Positions 11,935 through 21,651 of a stretch of DNA of 64,000 bases are shown here, in pieces. The notes below the pieces were generated by a model. That model saw nothing but the letters and a program-made list of their open reading frames with translations, was not told the DNA's origin and ran no database searches. Every line of letters starts with the position of its first letter. Position 1 is the first letter of the stretch. Position numbers and translations under genes: made by a program. This DNA is from Branchipolynoe longqiensis (lineage: Eukaryota; Annelida; Polychaeta; Phyllodocida; Polynoidae), in assembly GCA_030323885.1 (NCBI GenBank), contig CM059192.1:60567593-60631592 (forward strand), in the 5' to 3' direction.

Positions 11935-12300
11935 CGGCGTATGGCAGGAGCGTATGGCGGCGTAGCCGCATACGCCGCCATACGCTTTCATAAATCCGTC
12001 CGTCCCCATTTTTTTGGGCATGCTCAAAAAATCTCGACCTACGGGGGCGTATGGGCCATACGCTACTCATACGCCGGCGTACGCTCCGCATACGCTCCTC
12101 GTACGCTGGGGGTACGCCGGCGTATGCTAGGGGTACGCCGGCGTATGCTACTCGTACGCTCAACTTGCGTCACGGGCGTATCAGGGGCGTATCTCGGGCG
12201 TATGCAGCGTACGCAGAACCTACGCGTTGCGTATGAGAGCGTATGAAAAGCGTATGGGAGGCGTATGCGAAGCGTATGGCGGCGTATGCCCGACCTATGG
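11935..12300. repeat. Left subterminal GCGTATG array of copy 2
   Basis: About 365 bp with dozens of GCGTATG or CATACGC motifs, in variants such as GTACGCCGGCGTATGC. It ends directly before the TATA box of the transposase gene, so binding here could affect both transposition and transcription (inference). Confidence 0.8.
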
Positions 12301-12306
12301 TCTCGG

Positions 12307-12314
12307 TATATAAA
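12307..12314 (+). promoter_or_regulatory. TATA box of the copy-2 transposase
   Basis: A TATATAAA motif lies 50 bp upstream of the ATG at 12365, a spacing that allows a short 5' untranslated leader. Confidence 0.7.
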
Positions 12315-12364
12315 GGCGACCCACGCCATTCCTTCGGTCATTCCTGCTCTGCTGCTCATACAGG

Positions 12365-13669
12365 ATGGATGCCCAGGCACTGCAAGCACAGTTCCAGCTT
12401 TTCTACAGAGTTGCCCTTTATCACCATGAGCTTACTCTACTCCTCATGGTTCTTCTGGCGTCCCGTATCGAGAGACGAAGGAGGAGGGAGCGGCGGCGAC
12501 GATCAGTGTGGGTCAGACCCTGGATTGGGAGGCGGCCACAGTTTGGCTTGTTCGCCAAGCTCATGGTCGAGCTCCGCAGCGAGGACACCGCGTCGTTTGT
12601 GAACTTCATGCGGCTGCCTCCCCAATTGTTTGATGAGATTGTGGCGCGAGTGGGACCCAGGATCACAAAAAAACGGTCCACATTCAGGGTGCCGCTCGAC
12701 CCGGCGCTGAAAATAGCACTTACTCTGCGGCACCTGGCATCCGGCACAAAATACTCCTCCATGAAGTTTGGGTGGAGGGTGCCCCACAGCACACAGTCCC
12801 TGATAGTGCGTGAAGTCTGCAAGGCCATCGTCGACGAGTACATGGCCGAGGTCATGACGTGTCCGACGACTCCAGAAGGGTGGCATGCCATCGCGGACCT
12901 CTTTGCAGAGAGGTGGAACTTCCCCCATACCTGTGGCGCTCTGGATGGGAAGCACATCGCCTGCCGGTGCCCTCCAAAGAGTGGGTCGCTCTACTACAAC
13001 TACAAGGGCTTTTTCTCCGTGGTCCTGTTGGCGCTTGTAGATGCGGGTTACAAATTTATCTGGGCAGATATTGGCGGTATGGGCTCCGCGTCCGATGCCC
13101 AGATCTACAACGCCTCCGAGCTGAAGGCGTGCACAGAAGGTGGCACCATCGGCTTTCCGAACCCTGAACCGCTCGTCGACGGCCAGAAGGATGTGCCGTA
13201 TTTCCTGATCGGTGATGATGCCTTTGCCCTGCGGCCGACCATGATGAAGCCGTACGGCAAGAGGGGCTTGACCAATGATGAGCGACTCTTCAACTACCGG
13301 CTTTCCCGAGCTAGGAGAGTGGTGGAGAATGCCTTTGGCATTCTAGCCAACCGCTTCCAAGTGCTCCTGATGACTATGCAGCACCACCCCTCCAACGTGA
13401 AGCTCATCGTCAAGGCGTGCATGGTTCTGCACAACCTCATGAGGACACGCTACCCAGCGCTACAGAACATGCAGCTGGATCGTCCCGAGACAGCCAACAA
13501 CAACTTTGTGCCTGGAGGTTGGCGAGAGGGCCACAACCTTCGTGACATTAACGTTGAACCTGTTAACCCCAACACCGAGTCCAAGCTAGGAAAGGAACAG
13601 CGCAATCTAATTAAAGACTGGGTCGTCTCACCTGCCGGAGCACTGTCATGGCAAGACAGGATGATCTGA
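12365..13669 (+). CDS. PIF/Harbinger DDE transposase
   Basis: This 434-residue protein is uninterrupted from ATG to stop. It is the catalytic subunit expected to cut the TIRs and integrate at TTA-type targets in the nucleus. Residues 36-46 are a strongly basic patch (RERRRR) that could serve as a nuclear localisation signal or DNA contact. The DDE_Tnp_4-type core runs roughly from 188 to 350. The first Asp is D194 in CGALDGKHIAC and the second is D244 in GSASDAQIYNA. Also present are GDDAFALRP near 283-291 and the Glu E321 in RVVENAFGILANRFQ. Length and motif order are normal for the family. The related frame in copy 1 supports the start, which follows a TATA box by 50 bp. A HARBI1-like domesticated host gene is unlikely because it sits within TIRs beside a broken sister copy. 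Confidence 0.93.
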   Translation: MDAQALQAQFQLFYRVALYHHELTLLLMVLLASRIERRRRRERRRRSVWVRPWIGRRPQFGLFAKLMVELRSEDTASFVNFMRLPPQLFDEIVARVGPRITKKRSTFRVPLDPALKIALTLRHLASGTKYSSMKFGWRVPHSTQSLIVREVCKAIVDEYMAEVMTCPTTPEGWHAIADLFAERWNFPHTCGALDGKHIACRCPPKSGSLYYNYKGFFSVVLLALVDAGYKFIWADIGGMGSASDAQIYNASELKACTEGGTIGFPNPEPLVDGQKDVPYFLIGDDAFALRPTMMKPYGKRGLTNDERLFNYRLSRARRVVENAFGILANRFQVLLMTMQHHPSNVKLIVKACMVLHNLMRTRYPALQNMQLDRPETANNNFVPGGWREGHNLRDINVEPVNPNTESKLGKEQRNLIKDWVVSPAGALSWQDRMI

Positions 13670-13787
13670 CAAAACATTTCATCAGTCTGTATGCGCTGTG
13701 TCTGTCTACTGTTTTTACAAACATGTCTGTGATGTTGTGACATCTCTCCTGTTATATGAGATGCTAATGTTTATATGTCTAGTATAA

Positions 13788-13793
13788 AATAAA
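13788..13793 (+). terminator. Polyadenylation signal of the copy-2 transposase
   Basis: AATAAA lies about 120 bp after the stop codon of the transposase, within AT-rich DNA. Confidence 0.6.
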
Positions 13794-13911
13794 CGATATC
13801 ATTTTATAGATATGAAAACACAATTTTACATGTCTGTTACGTTCTTTCGCTCCTTAATTTAAAGTCATCTAGTTAATGTAATTGTAATGAATCTCCTCTC
13901 TTTTTACATAC

Positions 13912-14146
13912 ATACTAAGAACACAGGAAAAAATAGAGTGACGCAGAGAGAGAAAGGGGGAGACGAGAGGGAGGGAGGGAGGGAGGGGAGAAGAGAGACA
14001 GAGAGAGGGAGGAAGAGAGATAGAGAGAGAGGGAGATAGAGAGGGAGGAAGAGAGATAGAGAGAGAGGGAGATAGAGAGGGAGGAAGAGAGATAGAGAGA
14101 GGAAGAGAGAGAGAAGGAGGAAAGGGAGAAAGGGGAAGGAGAAACA
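13912..14146. repeat. GA-rich simple repeat
   Basis: A polypurine tract of GAGAGAGGGAGGAAGAGAGA units lies between the convergent gene ends of copy 2. It contains a higher-order period of about 42 bp near 14000-14100 (the GGGAGATAGAGAGGGAGGAA block repeats). It is the counterpart of 9590-9735. Confidence 0.85.
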
Positions 14147-14409
14147 TTATAATAAATATGTTAAATTTAACGTTATTTATGTTTTAATTTTAATTTTAAT
14201 GTTAATTGTACTTTAATATATAACAATTAAATGATGGCATGCCTTTACTGAACACGGACACAAAAATTAAAATTGACAGTATATTTATTTATTTTAGCAT
14301 CTTGACATATAAATGTACAAACAATATATAAACAATATATATACATATATACATACAAATGTACAAAGATAAATAAAAACTAAGACTACATATATACACA
14401 TATTTACAA

Positions 14410-16513
14410 TCACTTCTCTCCCTTGCCATTAGAAGTGGCATCAGCTGGCGACTGTGTGGCTGACGAGGGGAATAAGTCCAAATTTGCGCCCAACATGCCA
14501 GATATGCCGGACAGCCCCGACAAGTTCAATAGTCCTTCTGGGCTGGCCGACTCAGACAAGTTCACTGGGGTGGGGTCGACGTGTGTCGGAGTCACAATGT
14601 CTGCAGCAGCGCAAGTCCCCGGCCATGCCGCACCCACAGTGGGCGGAGCACCCGCGCGCACCACGACTCCGGGAGAGCCCCTCGTGTGCCCCGCCATCTC
14701 TAATGTCCGTAGTTGTCCAGCAGTGTGTGACGGCCGTACCACCAGCGGAGCTGCGGGCGCCTCGTGACCTACGGAGGTTGGAGGTAGAGGCTGAGGCGGA
14801 AGACTTGGCAGAGGCGGCTGTGGCTGTGGCTGATGAGGAATCTGCGGCTGCCCCATATAGTGCTGCACATACTCGTGTGTCTGTGAAGCCCATGGTGATG
14901 CCGGTGGTGGATGGTGAGTCCACTGGTGGGGTTGAGGCTGGTATGCCTCACTTGCAGACAGACGAGCAGGTCCAGGAGCAGGTGCAGGAGCAGGAGCAGC
15001 CACACAAACCACTGGGGCCACGAAGGTTCCTTCCTCCTCCTCCAGATGGTGCGATGCCATGCGGTTGAGTGCACCGCAAACCGACACAAACCGCTCCTCC
15101 GGCATCGTGAGGATCATGTCCCGCATATAGTTGGCGAATGCCACTCGCTTCGTCACCGCCGGTGGATGTGGAGGTGGAGGAGGAGGCGGCTGCATTACCT
15201 TGAGGATGTCGGCAGACTCATCGAACCTCTTGTGGATGGCAGCGAGGAGGTTGTTGTCGACTGGGGCAGATCGCTTCCCTCTCCCCTTTCCTCGCTCTTG
15301 GGATGTAGCGGGGGGAGTGGGTGGAAGATCCTCGTCCATCGCCACCTCCACATCGGTCGGGACATTCTCCTCCAAGCTGAGATCAAGCTGCGGAGCCGCG
15401 ACAGGACTGGCCAACTGCAAAACAAAATCATAACATAACATAAGTAACATGAATGCAAATCGATATTTCGACAAAAGACACGACAAGTCAACAGTAAATC
15501 AAAATTATATAAAGCAAAAATAATTAACGTTAAATGCAGACATGGATTTATAACGATTATATCATGATACATCTATTGTCAATAACATTAACAAATTACT
15601 AGAATATTAGATGTTGCTAGGACGTAAAACAACAACAAACAAACAAACAAACATAAATACAACAAAAGCATAACATAACAAACTAGAATACGATACTAAT
15701 GGCCGCACTTGTCAGAACGAAAAAAGATTATGTACTTACACTCCTGCAGGGCTCCGGTCGGTGACGGACGACGGACCGCAGGAACCCGAACTTGCGCAGG
15801 ATCCACTGCTCCCGCTCAGTCAGGTCAGCGGCTCCGTCCCCGCTCTTTTTTTTGTGGAGCCGCGTGTTCGTGTCCCTGAGCGACTTGAACCACTTCTGGA
15901 GATGGACTGTTGTGGTCCCCAGAAGTGTCGCCTGGTCCTCCCACATCTTGGCCTTTCTGTCTGAGCGGCGGTAATCCGTGAGCTTCATGTTCCAAATGAT
16001 GGGGTTCTCCTCGAGGAAGTCCAACATTTGACCCTCCTTGAAGACCGACAGAGAACAGTCGCTCTTCTTGGCCCTCCGTCTCTTTGACGTGCCGATGGCA
16101 GCGGTGCTGGTGGAGGCGGCGGAGGCGGCGGAGGCAGCGGACGACGCCCGTGAGCTGCCCGCAGAGGCAGGAGATGGCGAGCTGGAGCGGGGACGCCAGC
16201 GTTGCGTCGTCGACCTCTCCACTTCCATCTCCAGCTCCTCCAGTGGAGAGTGGTGTTCTGGAGAGTAGTGTTGTGGAGAGTGGTGTTCTGGAGAGTGGTG
16301 TGGAGAGTGGCGAGGTGGCGAGGCAGGTGAGGAGGCTGGTGATGGAGAGCATTGTAACAAAGTCTGCCTCTTTCTGCCTCTCCCACGGCCTAGTCCTCCT
16401 CCTGTAGTAACAGCAGCTCTGGAGGCTGGTGTAGTAGCAGTAGTACTGGTAGTAGTAGTAGTAGTAGCAGTAGCAGAAGCAGCAGCAGCAGTGGTGTTCC
16501 TCTTAGCAGGCAT
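14410..16513 (-). CDS. Harbinger MADF (Myb/SANT-like) DNA-binding protein, two exons
   Basis: Exon 1 runs 16513 to 15740, then a GT-AG intron (15739-15415, donor GTAAGT, acceptor TTTTGCAG, phase 0), then exon 2 15414 to 14410, giving 592 residues without interruption. The N-terminus is Ala/Thr-rich with an AT-hook-like GLGRGRGRKR and HHSPE/HHSPQ repeats. A basic SKRRRAKK precedes the MADF domain, about residues 165-250: MLDFLEENPIIWN, KMWEDQ, HLQKWFKSLRDTN and a final W/F-rich stretch. Exon 2 encodes a Pro/Gln/His-rich tail with a conserved RVAFANYMRDMILTMPEERF segment, possibly for protein contact. In this superfamily the second ORF binds DNA and carries the transposase to the ends and into the nucleus. 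The ATG at 16513 matches that of copy 1 and lies about 35 bp after a TATA box. Confidence 0.88.
15603..15655 (+). repeat. SINE tail inside the MADF gene intron
   Basis: The TTAGATGTTGCTAGGACGTA block and AACAAACAAACAAACA end of the SINE family sit within the intron, antisense to the gene. The copy-1 intron (7905-8266) shows no such tail at the corresponding place. Confidence 0.75.
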
Positions 16514-16547
16514 GGTGGCAGAGTGAGGGGAGCCTGTTGCTCCAGGC

Positions 16548-16555
16548 TTTATATA
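16548..16555 (-). promoter_or_regulatory. TATA box of the copy-2 MADF gene
   Basis: TATATAAA on the minus strand lies about 35 bp upstream of the ATG at 16513. The same motif drives the transposase gene at the other end. Confidence 0.65.
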
Positions 16556-16604
16556 CCCAGGAGTCACCAAGCGGCGGACCGCGGAGAGATACCATAGGTC
16601 GCGC

Positions 16605-16900
16605 ATAGGTTGCGCATAGGTTTCGCATACGCTCCTCATACGCTCCTCATACGCTCCTCATACGCTCCTAAAATATTCATACGCTCCTCATACGCTCCTC
16701 ATATGCTCCACATGCCAATCAAAACAGTCAAAAAATGTCGCAGCACGCTCCCATACGCTCCTCATAGGCTCCTCATACGCTCCTCATAGGTCCCCCATAC
16801 GCTCAAACCCACCCGAAAGTTCACCGAAGGTCATCATAGGCCGGCACCAGCATGGCGTACGTAGGTTTTCAATACGCTCCCGCCATACGCCGTAATGTGA
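16605..16900. repeat. Right subterminal ATACGCTCCTC array of copy 2
   Basis: Repeated CATACGCTCCTCATACGCTC units (complement GAGCGTATG) fill the space between the MADF promoter and the right TIR. The core CATACGC is the same as in the left array, but the spacer differs. Confidence 0.8.
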
Positions 16901-16911
16901 CAGGGCCTGTA

Positions 16912-17193
16912 GCTAGATCTAAGTTGTTCACGAAGGAATAGGACATATCAAAATACATAATCAATTTGAATGAGAGGAAATCATAAATGTCACTTTCTCC
17001 TTACCTAGCACTTCATCAAACATATGCTGAGTTTCACATGAAATGTGTGGGCAGGGCACGGCAAACTGGCCCTACCAGCCTGCTCAAGTGGACGGCGCTA
17101 CATGGCTGTCACTAGTGTCAGCCCGGGGCAGGCGTAGATCAGGCGGCGTGCGGGGCGAATGAAGTTACAATTCTGGGCGAATGAAGCTGTGTG
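16912..17193. other. Non-coding spacer
   Basis: No gene or repeat is recognised between the Harbinger pair and the next TIR element. Confidence 0.45.
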
Positions 17194-18201
17194 CCGGTGT
17201 AGCAGGAAATCGCAAACCCTGTAAATCGCAAACCCCCACTTGTGATTTCCTAGGAAATCGCAAACCCCCATGCCATATATGGGCATGGGGGGTTTGCGAT
17301 TTCCTAGGAAATCGCATATCCCCCCTGGAGATCGCAAACCCCCCATTCGGCGGCGGCGGCGATTTGTTTAGGGGTAAAGGGAGGAGATATTCGTCGCCGG
17401 GAAAACAAACAAACTCAGAATAGTTCAGATGTGTGCCACAGGGGTGGTACATGCTTAGTACTGAACTTTTCCACTTGGTGGTGTGCAGGAGAGTGACCTA
17501 GATTGTTGTGCCATTGGCTGGTTGAGTGGAGAGAAGGGAGGGTAATACTGAGGTATTTTCAATCTTCTTTAGAGTAGTGCAATGAGGAAGTATATTTGCA
17601 TAATATAAAATATATGTTAGTACAATTACATTGCATCATTCAATGAGAAACAGATATAGATGAAAAACGTTTTTTTGTTGATGAATGTAAAAAAAATGGT
17701 TCTGCTGTGGATGGGGTTTGAACCCACACCACCAAACAACTTCAGATTACAAGTCCAACACTCTAACCACTAGGCCATAGAGACCACACATAATTAGTAG
17801 TCTCACTTCAGGCTATTTGTGTATAGGACGTCACATATATTTTCGAATCGACGAACGTAAAGTAAACAAATCGCCGCCGCCGCCAGTATGGAACGCGACG
17901 TCGATTTGTTTATATTACGTTCGGCGATTAATATCGCCGCCAATGCGGCGGTAGCCTTAATGTTAATAACGCTTCGAATTTAGGGTTAATTTAATGAAAT
18001 TTCACGATTTGAGTATGTAATTCTGTTAAATATGGTCGCATTGAATAGATTTGGCCCGAATCGGTCCCTAACCTGCACGTTATCCCTGGCTACAAAACAC
18101 AAGGGGGTTTGCGATTTCCAGGGGGGGTTTGTGATTTCCTAGTAAATCGCAAACCCCGGGGTGTGCAATTTCCAGGGGTTTGCGATTTACTGCCACACCG
18201 G
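17194..18201. mobile_element. TIR element rich in GGGGTTTGCGATTTCC palindromes
   Basis: The left end reads CCGGTGTAGCAGGAAATCGC. The right end, complemented, reads CCGGTGTGGCAGTAAATCGC. Inside each end the motif AAATCGCAAACCCC and its complement recur, often as a palindrome centred on TTTCCTAGGAAA (17248-17350 and 18105-18190). A second inverted pair, GCGGCGGCGATTTGTTTA at about 17348-17369 and its complement at 17863-17884, is nested inside. No coding frame is present and no clear target duplication was found. It is best read as a non-autonomous DNA element or a composite of two. Confidence 0.6.
17704..17790 (-). tRNA. tRNA-like sequence, probable pseudogene or SINE head
   Basis: On the minus strand an A box (TGGCCTAGTGGTTAGAGTG) and a B box (GGTTCAAACCC) are well formed. 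An anticodon arm with loop CTTGTAA would give anticodon TGT (Thr), and the T-arm pairs. However, the stretch between anticodon and T arms is about 12 bases and the acceptor strands do not pair well. It is therefore more likely a tRNA pseudogene or a tRNA-derived repeat head than a working tRNA-Thr. Confidence 0.45.
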
Positions 18202-18708
18202 TGCGCTGCTGCACGCGCTGCTGCACGCACTGCGGCACGTGACCTCCCCACCAGCAGTGTTTGTCACATTGGAGAAATATGAGCTGGTGACAAAGTCGCT
18301 CATGGTAAATCTAGAAGAGATCAAGCAGTGAGAAGCACAGTCATGTCAGACAGTTACACACTCCACAGTAGGAAACTAGGATCAATGTAGTTGAGAGTAA
18401 TTTAACTCAGCAAGGTTTTATATAATGACCACACCATGAGAGTGGTCGTACATAGGTAAGCAGTGCTATCAGAGGCTCAATAATACAATGTATAGGTGTC
18501 AAGAATTAACCGAGAAGGTAAGAGATGGTAATTTTGGCAATAACTGGTTCTGTACGTATGTACATACATTGGTTCACTAGTTGCAAGTAGCAGGAATACG
18601 AATTTAAACTCCATCCTAATTAATACTCGCATAATGAGTTATACGTCATGTAAGGGCCACCTGTTGACTCGTCTCGCCGTCGCTGTAAGAGTGAGGGTCT
18701 GTCACTTA
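18202..18708. other. Non-coding sequence
   Basis: No gene or repeat recognised. It ends with TTA (18706-18708), the left target-site copy of the next element. Confidence 0.45.
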
Positions 18709-21648
18709 TGGCCCTGTCACACTATCACGTATTGCGTCAGTGCATACCCAATGGCTGAAATGGTCCCAATACATCGAGATTCGTCGAACTTTTCGGCGCG
18801 GGGTGTGGGGGGGGGGGAGTGGGGGGAAGTTGGACATGTACATAACGCACAAAACGTATGCAGAACGAATACCCAACGTATTGCTAGAGTATGACCAGTG
18901 TATGTATAGCATATAAATACCACATACACAACATGCTGAATACATGCTGAACATATGCAGAATGTATGTCCGACCTATTGCTGGCGTGTGGCAGCATATG
19001 AGAGCATATCGTATAACGTATCAGAACAGGCCAACATATGGCTAATGTCCCTCCTGGCGAAAAACGCTTGCAAACCGCTCACATATGCTCACGCAATGTT
19101 CGCAGAATGCCGGCGAACGTTATATACGTTAATCATTCACCAGAAGAACAGCATACACATTGGATATGTTGCAAGTAACATATGTAATTATAACAAAGAA
19201 ACGCCACCCCATCGGCCTGCCATAGTTGCTGTAACCTAATGCATCTCGTTACCCTGACTACTTTTGATCATATGGAATAAACATATCCGTAACTGTCACT
19301 TGCTTGTATTCAACCAAAGAGAGAAGATACAATTTTGCTTACCATCCCACCCTCCCTTGGCTGATTGCTGAAGATCCCTTATTTGGTGCTTATGTGGATC
19401 AAACAGTACTTCTGAGCGGTCTCTGATTTAAATATTATGTGTTCCTTAATTGCATGTGTATATGATAACAACTAGATTGTCTTAAAAATATTGACGATTC
19501 CATTCGGGATGTGAACAATTTTATTCATTAATAAAATTGTATTGGCCCACAATGAGGTGCCCGTGTTCTGTTATTTAATTACATATGTCAAGAAATGTTG
19601 GAGAAAAGCCAGATGAACGTTAGACACACGCTAGACATATGGTATTCAGACGTTGTCTTGCGTCGTCGATACAGTGTCAACACGCTGACTGTATATGCAA
19701 ACAGGCTCGACTTACAACAAACATACTTCAATGTATGTCTAAAGTTTGCCTGCCGTGTAATGATGTATATCTAATGTATACAATGTGCATGCCTAACGTA
19801 AACCCAAGATGTTGTCATACATTTAAGTTTTTTGACATGCACAACAATTTTTCGGACCCTTGGCGTGACGGGTGGTGACATGTGGATGATGGGTGGGTGA
19901 CAGGTGGGTGGCATGTGGGTGGTGGGTGGTGGGTGGTGTGTGGGTGGTGGGTGGGTGGGGTGTAGGTGATGGGTGTGTGGTGTGTGGGTGATGGGTGGGT
20001 GGAGCATGGGTGATGGGTGTGTGGTGTGTGGAAGATGGGAGGGTGGTGTGTGGGTGATGAGTGGGTGAGGTGTAGGTGATGGGTGAGTGGTGTGTGGGTG
20101 ATGGGTGGGTGACGCATAGGTGATGGGTGTGTGGTGTGTGGAAGATGGGAGGGTGGTGTGTGGGTGATGGGTGGGTGGCATGTGGGTGGTTGGTGGGTGG
20201 CATGTGGGTGGTGGATGGGTGGCATGTGGGTGATGGGTGGGTAGAGTGTGGGTGACAGGCGGGTGGCATGTGGGTGACGGGCGGGTGGTGGGTGGGTGAC
20301 AGGCAGGCAGTGTGTTGGTAACGGGTGGGTGGTGGGTGGGTGAAGTGTGGGTGGCCGGTGGGTGATGGGTGGGTGACGTGTGGATGATGGGTGGGTGGCG
20401 GGTGGGTGATGGGTGAGTGATGGGTGGATGACAGGTGGGTGGCATGTGGGGGATGGGTGGATGGCATGTGGGTTACGGGAGGGTGGCATGTGGGTGATGG
20501 GTGGTGGCAGTGATGACGGGTGGGTCGTGTGTGGGTTGCGTGTGGGTGATGGGTGGGTGGCATGTGGGTGATGGGTGGGTTGCGTGTGGGTGATGGGTGG
20601 GTGGCATGTGGGTGATGGGTGGGTGGTGTGTGGGTTATGGGAGGGTGGTCTGTGGGTGATGGGTGGGTGGTGTGTGGGTGACTGGTGGGTGGCGTGTGGG
20701 TGACGGGTGGATGACGGCCGAGTGGCGCGTGGGTGATGGGTGGGTGATGTGTGGGTGGTGGGTGGGTGACGGGTGGGTGACGTGTGGATGATGGGTGGGT
20801 GGTGTGTGGGTGACTGGTGAGTGACAGGTGGATGATGAGTGGGTGGCATGTGGGTGATGGGTGGATAGCGTGTGGGTTATGGAAGGGTGGTGTGTGGGTG
20901 ATGGGTGGGTGGCATGTGGGTGACGGGTGGGTGGCATGTGGGTGACGGGTGGGTGGCATGTGGGTGATGGGTGAGTGACATGTGGATGATGGGTGGGTGG
21001 CGTGTGGGTGACAGGTGAGTGACGGGTGGATGATGGGTGGGTGGCATGTGGGTGATGGGTGGATGGCGTGTGGGTTATGGGAGGGTGGTGTGTGGGTGAT
21101 GAGTGGGTGGCATGTGGGTGATGGGTGGATGGCGTGTGGGTTATGGGAGGGTGGTGTGTGGGTGATGGGTGGGTGGCATGTGGGTGACAGGTGGGTGGCA
21201 TGTGGGTGACAGGTGGGTGGCATGTGGGTGACGGGTGGGTGCCATGTTGGTGATGGGTGGATGGCATGTGGGTGACTGGTGGGTGGTGTGTGGGTGACAT
21301 ACTGACAATGTATGGATAAGGTACGTCTAACGTACATCAAATGTACGTTTAGCATTTCTCCCGCATGTCTTGATGTATGTAACGTATGAGGCATAGTTCT
21401 AGCGATCAAATAACGTATATAATGCTTACCGGCATTCTGCGAATGTACCGTGAGCGTAATTCGAGCGTTTTTAACCAGGAGGCACGTTAGCCATACGTTC
21501 ATCATACGTTGGCCATATGCTATGTATACGGTATGTATACATCCAACATTGCCCCCCTGCGCCAAAAAGCTTGATGCTTCTCAACATAAAAAAGTTATTT
21601 TACGCATTGGCCGCGCGCTTGTGAGATAAGTCGTAATGTGACAGAGCC
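18709..21648. mobile_element. Non-autonomous Harbinger-like element carrying a minisatellite
   Basis: The left end reads GGCCCTGTCACACTATCACG and the right end, complemented, GGCTCTGTCACATTACGACT. These are clearly related to the Harbinger TIRs at 11919-16908. TTA lies on both sides (18706-18708, 21649-21651). Subterminal regions carry AACGTATG-type motifs (18840-19130, 21300-21540) instead of GCGTATG. There is no transposase or MADF sequence. About half of the 2.9 kb is a 22-bp tandem array. Confidence 0.8.
19865..21297. repeat. 22-bp minisatellite (GT/G-rich)
   Basis: About 65 copies of a unit close to GGGTGATGGGTGGGTGGCAT plus GT lie inside the Harbinger-like element. Units vary mainly at GATGG versus GACGG/GGTGG and at CATGT versus TGTGT. 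Long His/Pro/Thr-rich frames on the minus strand (for example 19823-21565) are by-products. Confidence 0.9.
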
Positions 21649-21651
21649 TTA

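Larger units (their letters stand above)
11919..16908. mobile_element. PIF/Harbinger transposon, copy 2 (apparently intact)
   Basis: This 4990-bp DNA transposon has TIRs that both begin AGGCCCTGTCACATTACGGC and stay alike for about 37 bp with one mismatch. The left flank is TTA (11916-11918) and the right flank is GTA (16909-16911). That is one mismatch from a TWA target duplication, so either one copy mutated or the ends recombined. The plus strand encodes an open 434-residue DDE transposase and the minus strand an open, spliced 592-residue MADF protein; the genes are convergent. TATA boxes, an AATAAA signal and dense subterminal GCGTATG repeats are present. The structure is complete enough for an autonomous element; activity is not shown by sequence alone. 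Confidence 0.93.

Noticed and set aside
12421..12957. Minus-strand frame opposite the Harbinger transposase
   Set aside because: Antisense shadow; the plus-strand frame carries the catalytic motifs.
19823..21565. 580-residue His/Pro/Thr-rich minus-strand frame
   Set aside because: It is a translation of the 22-bp array inside a Harbinger-like element; no domain and several overlapping frames.
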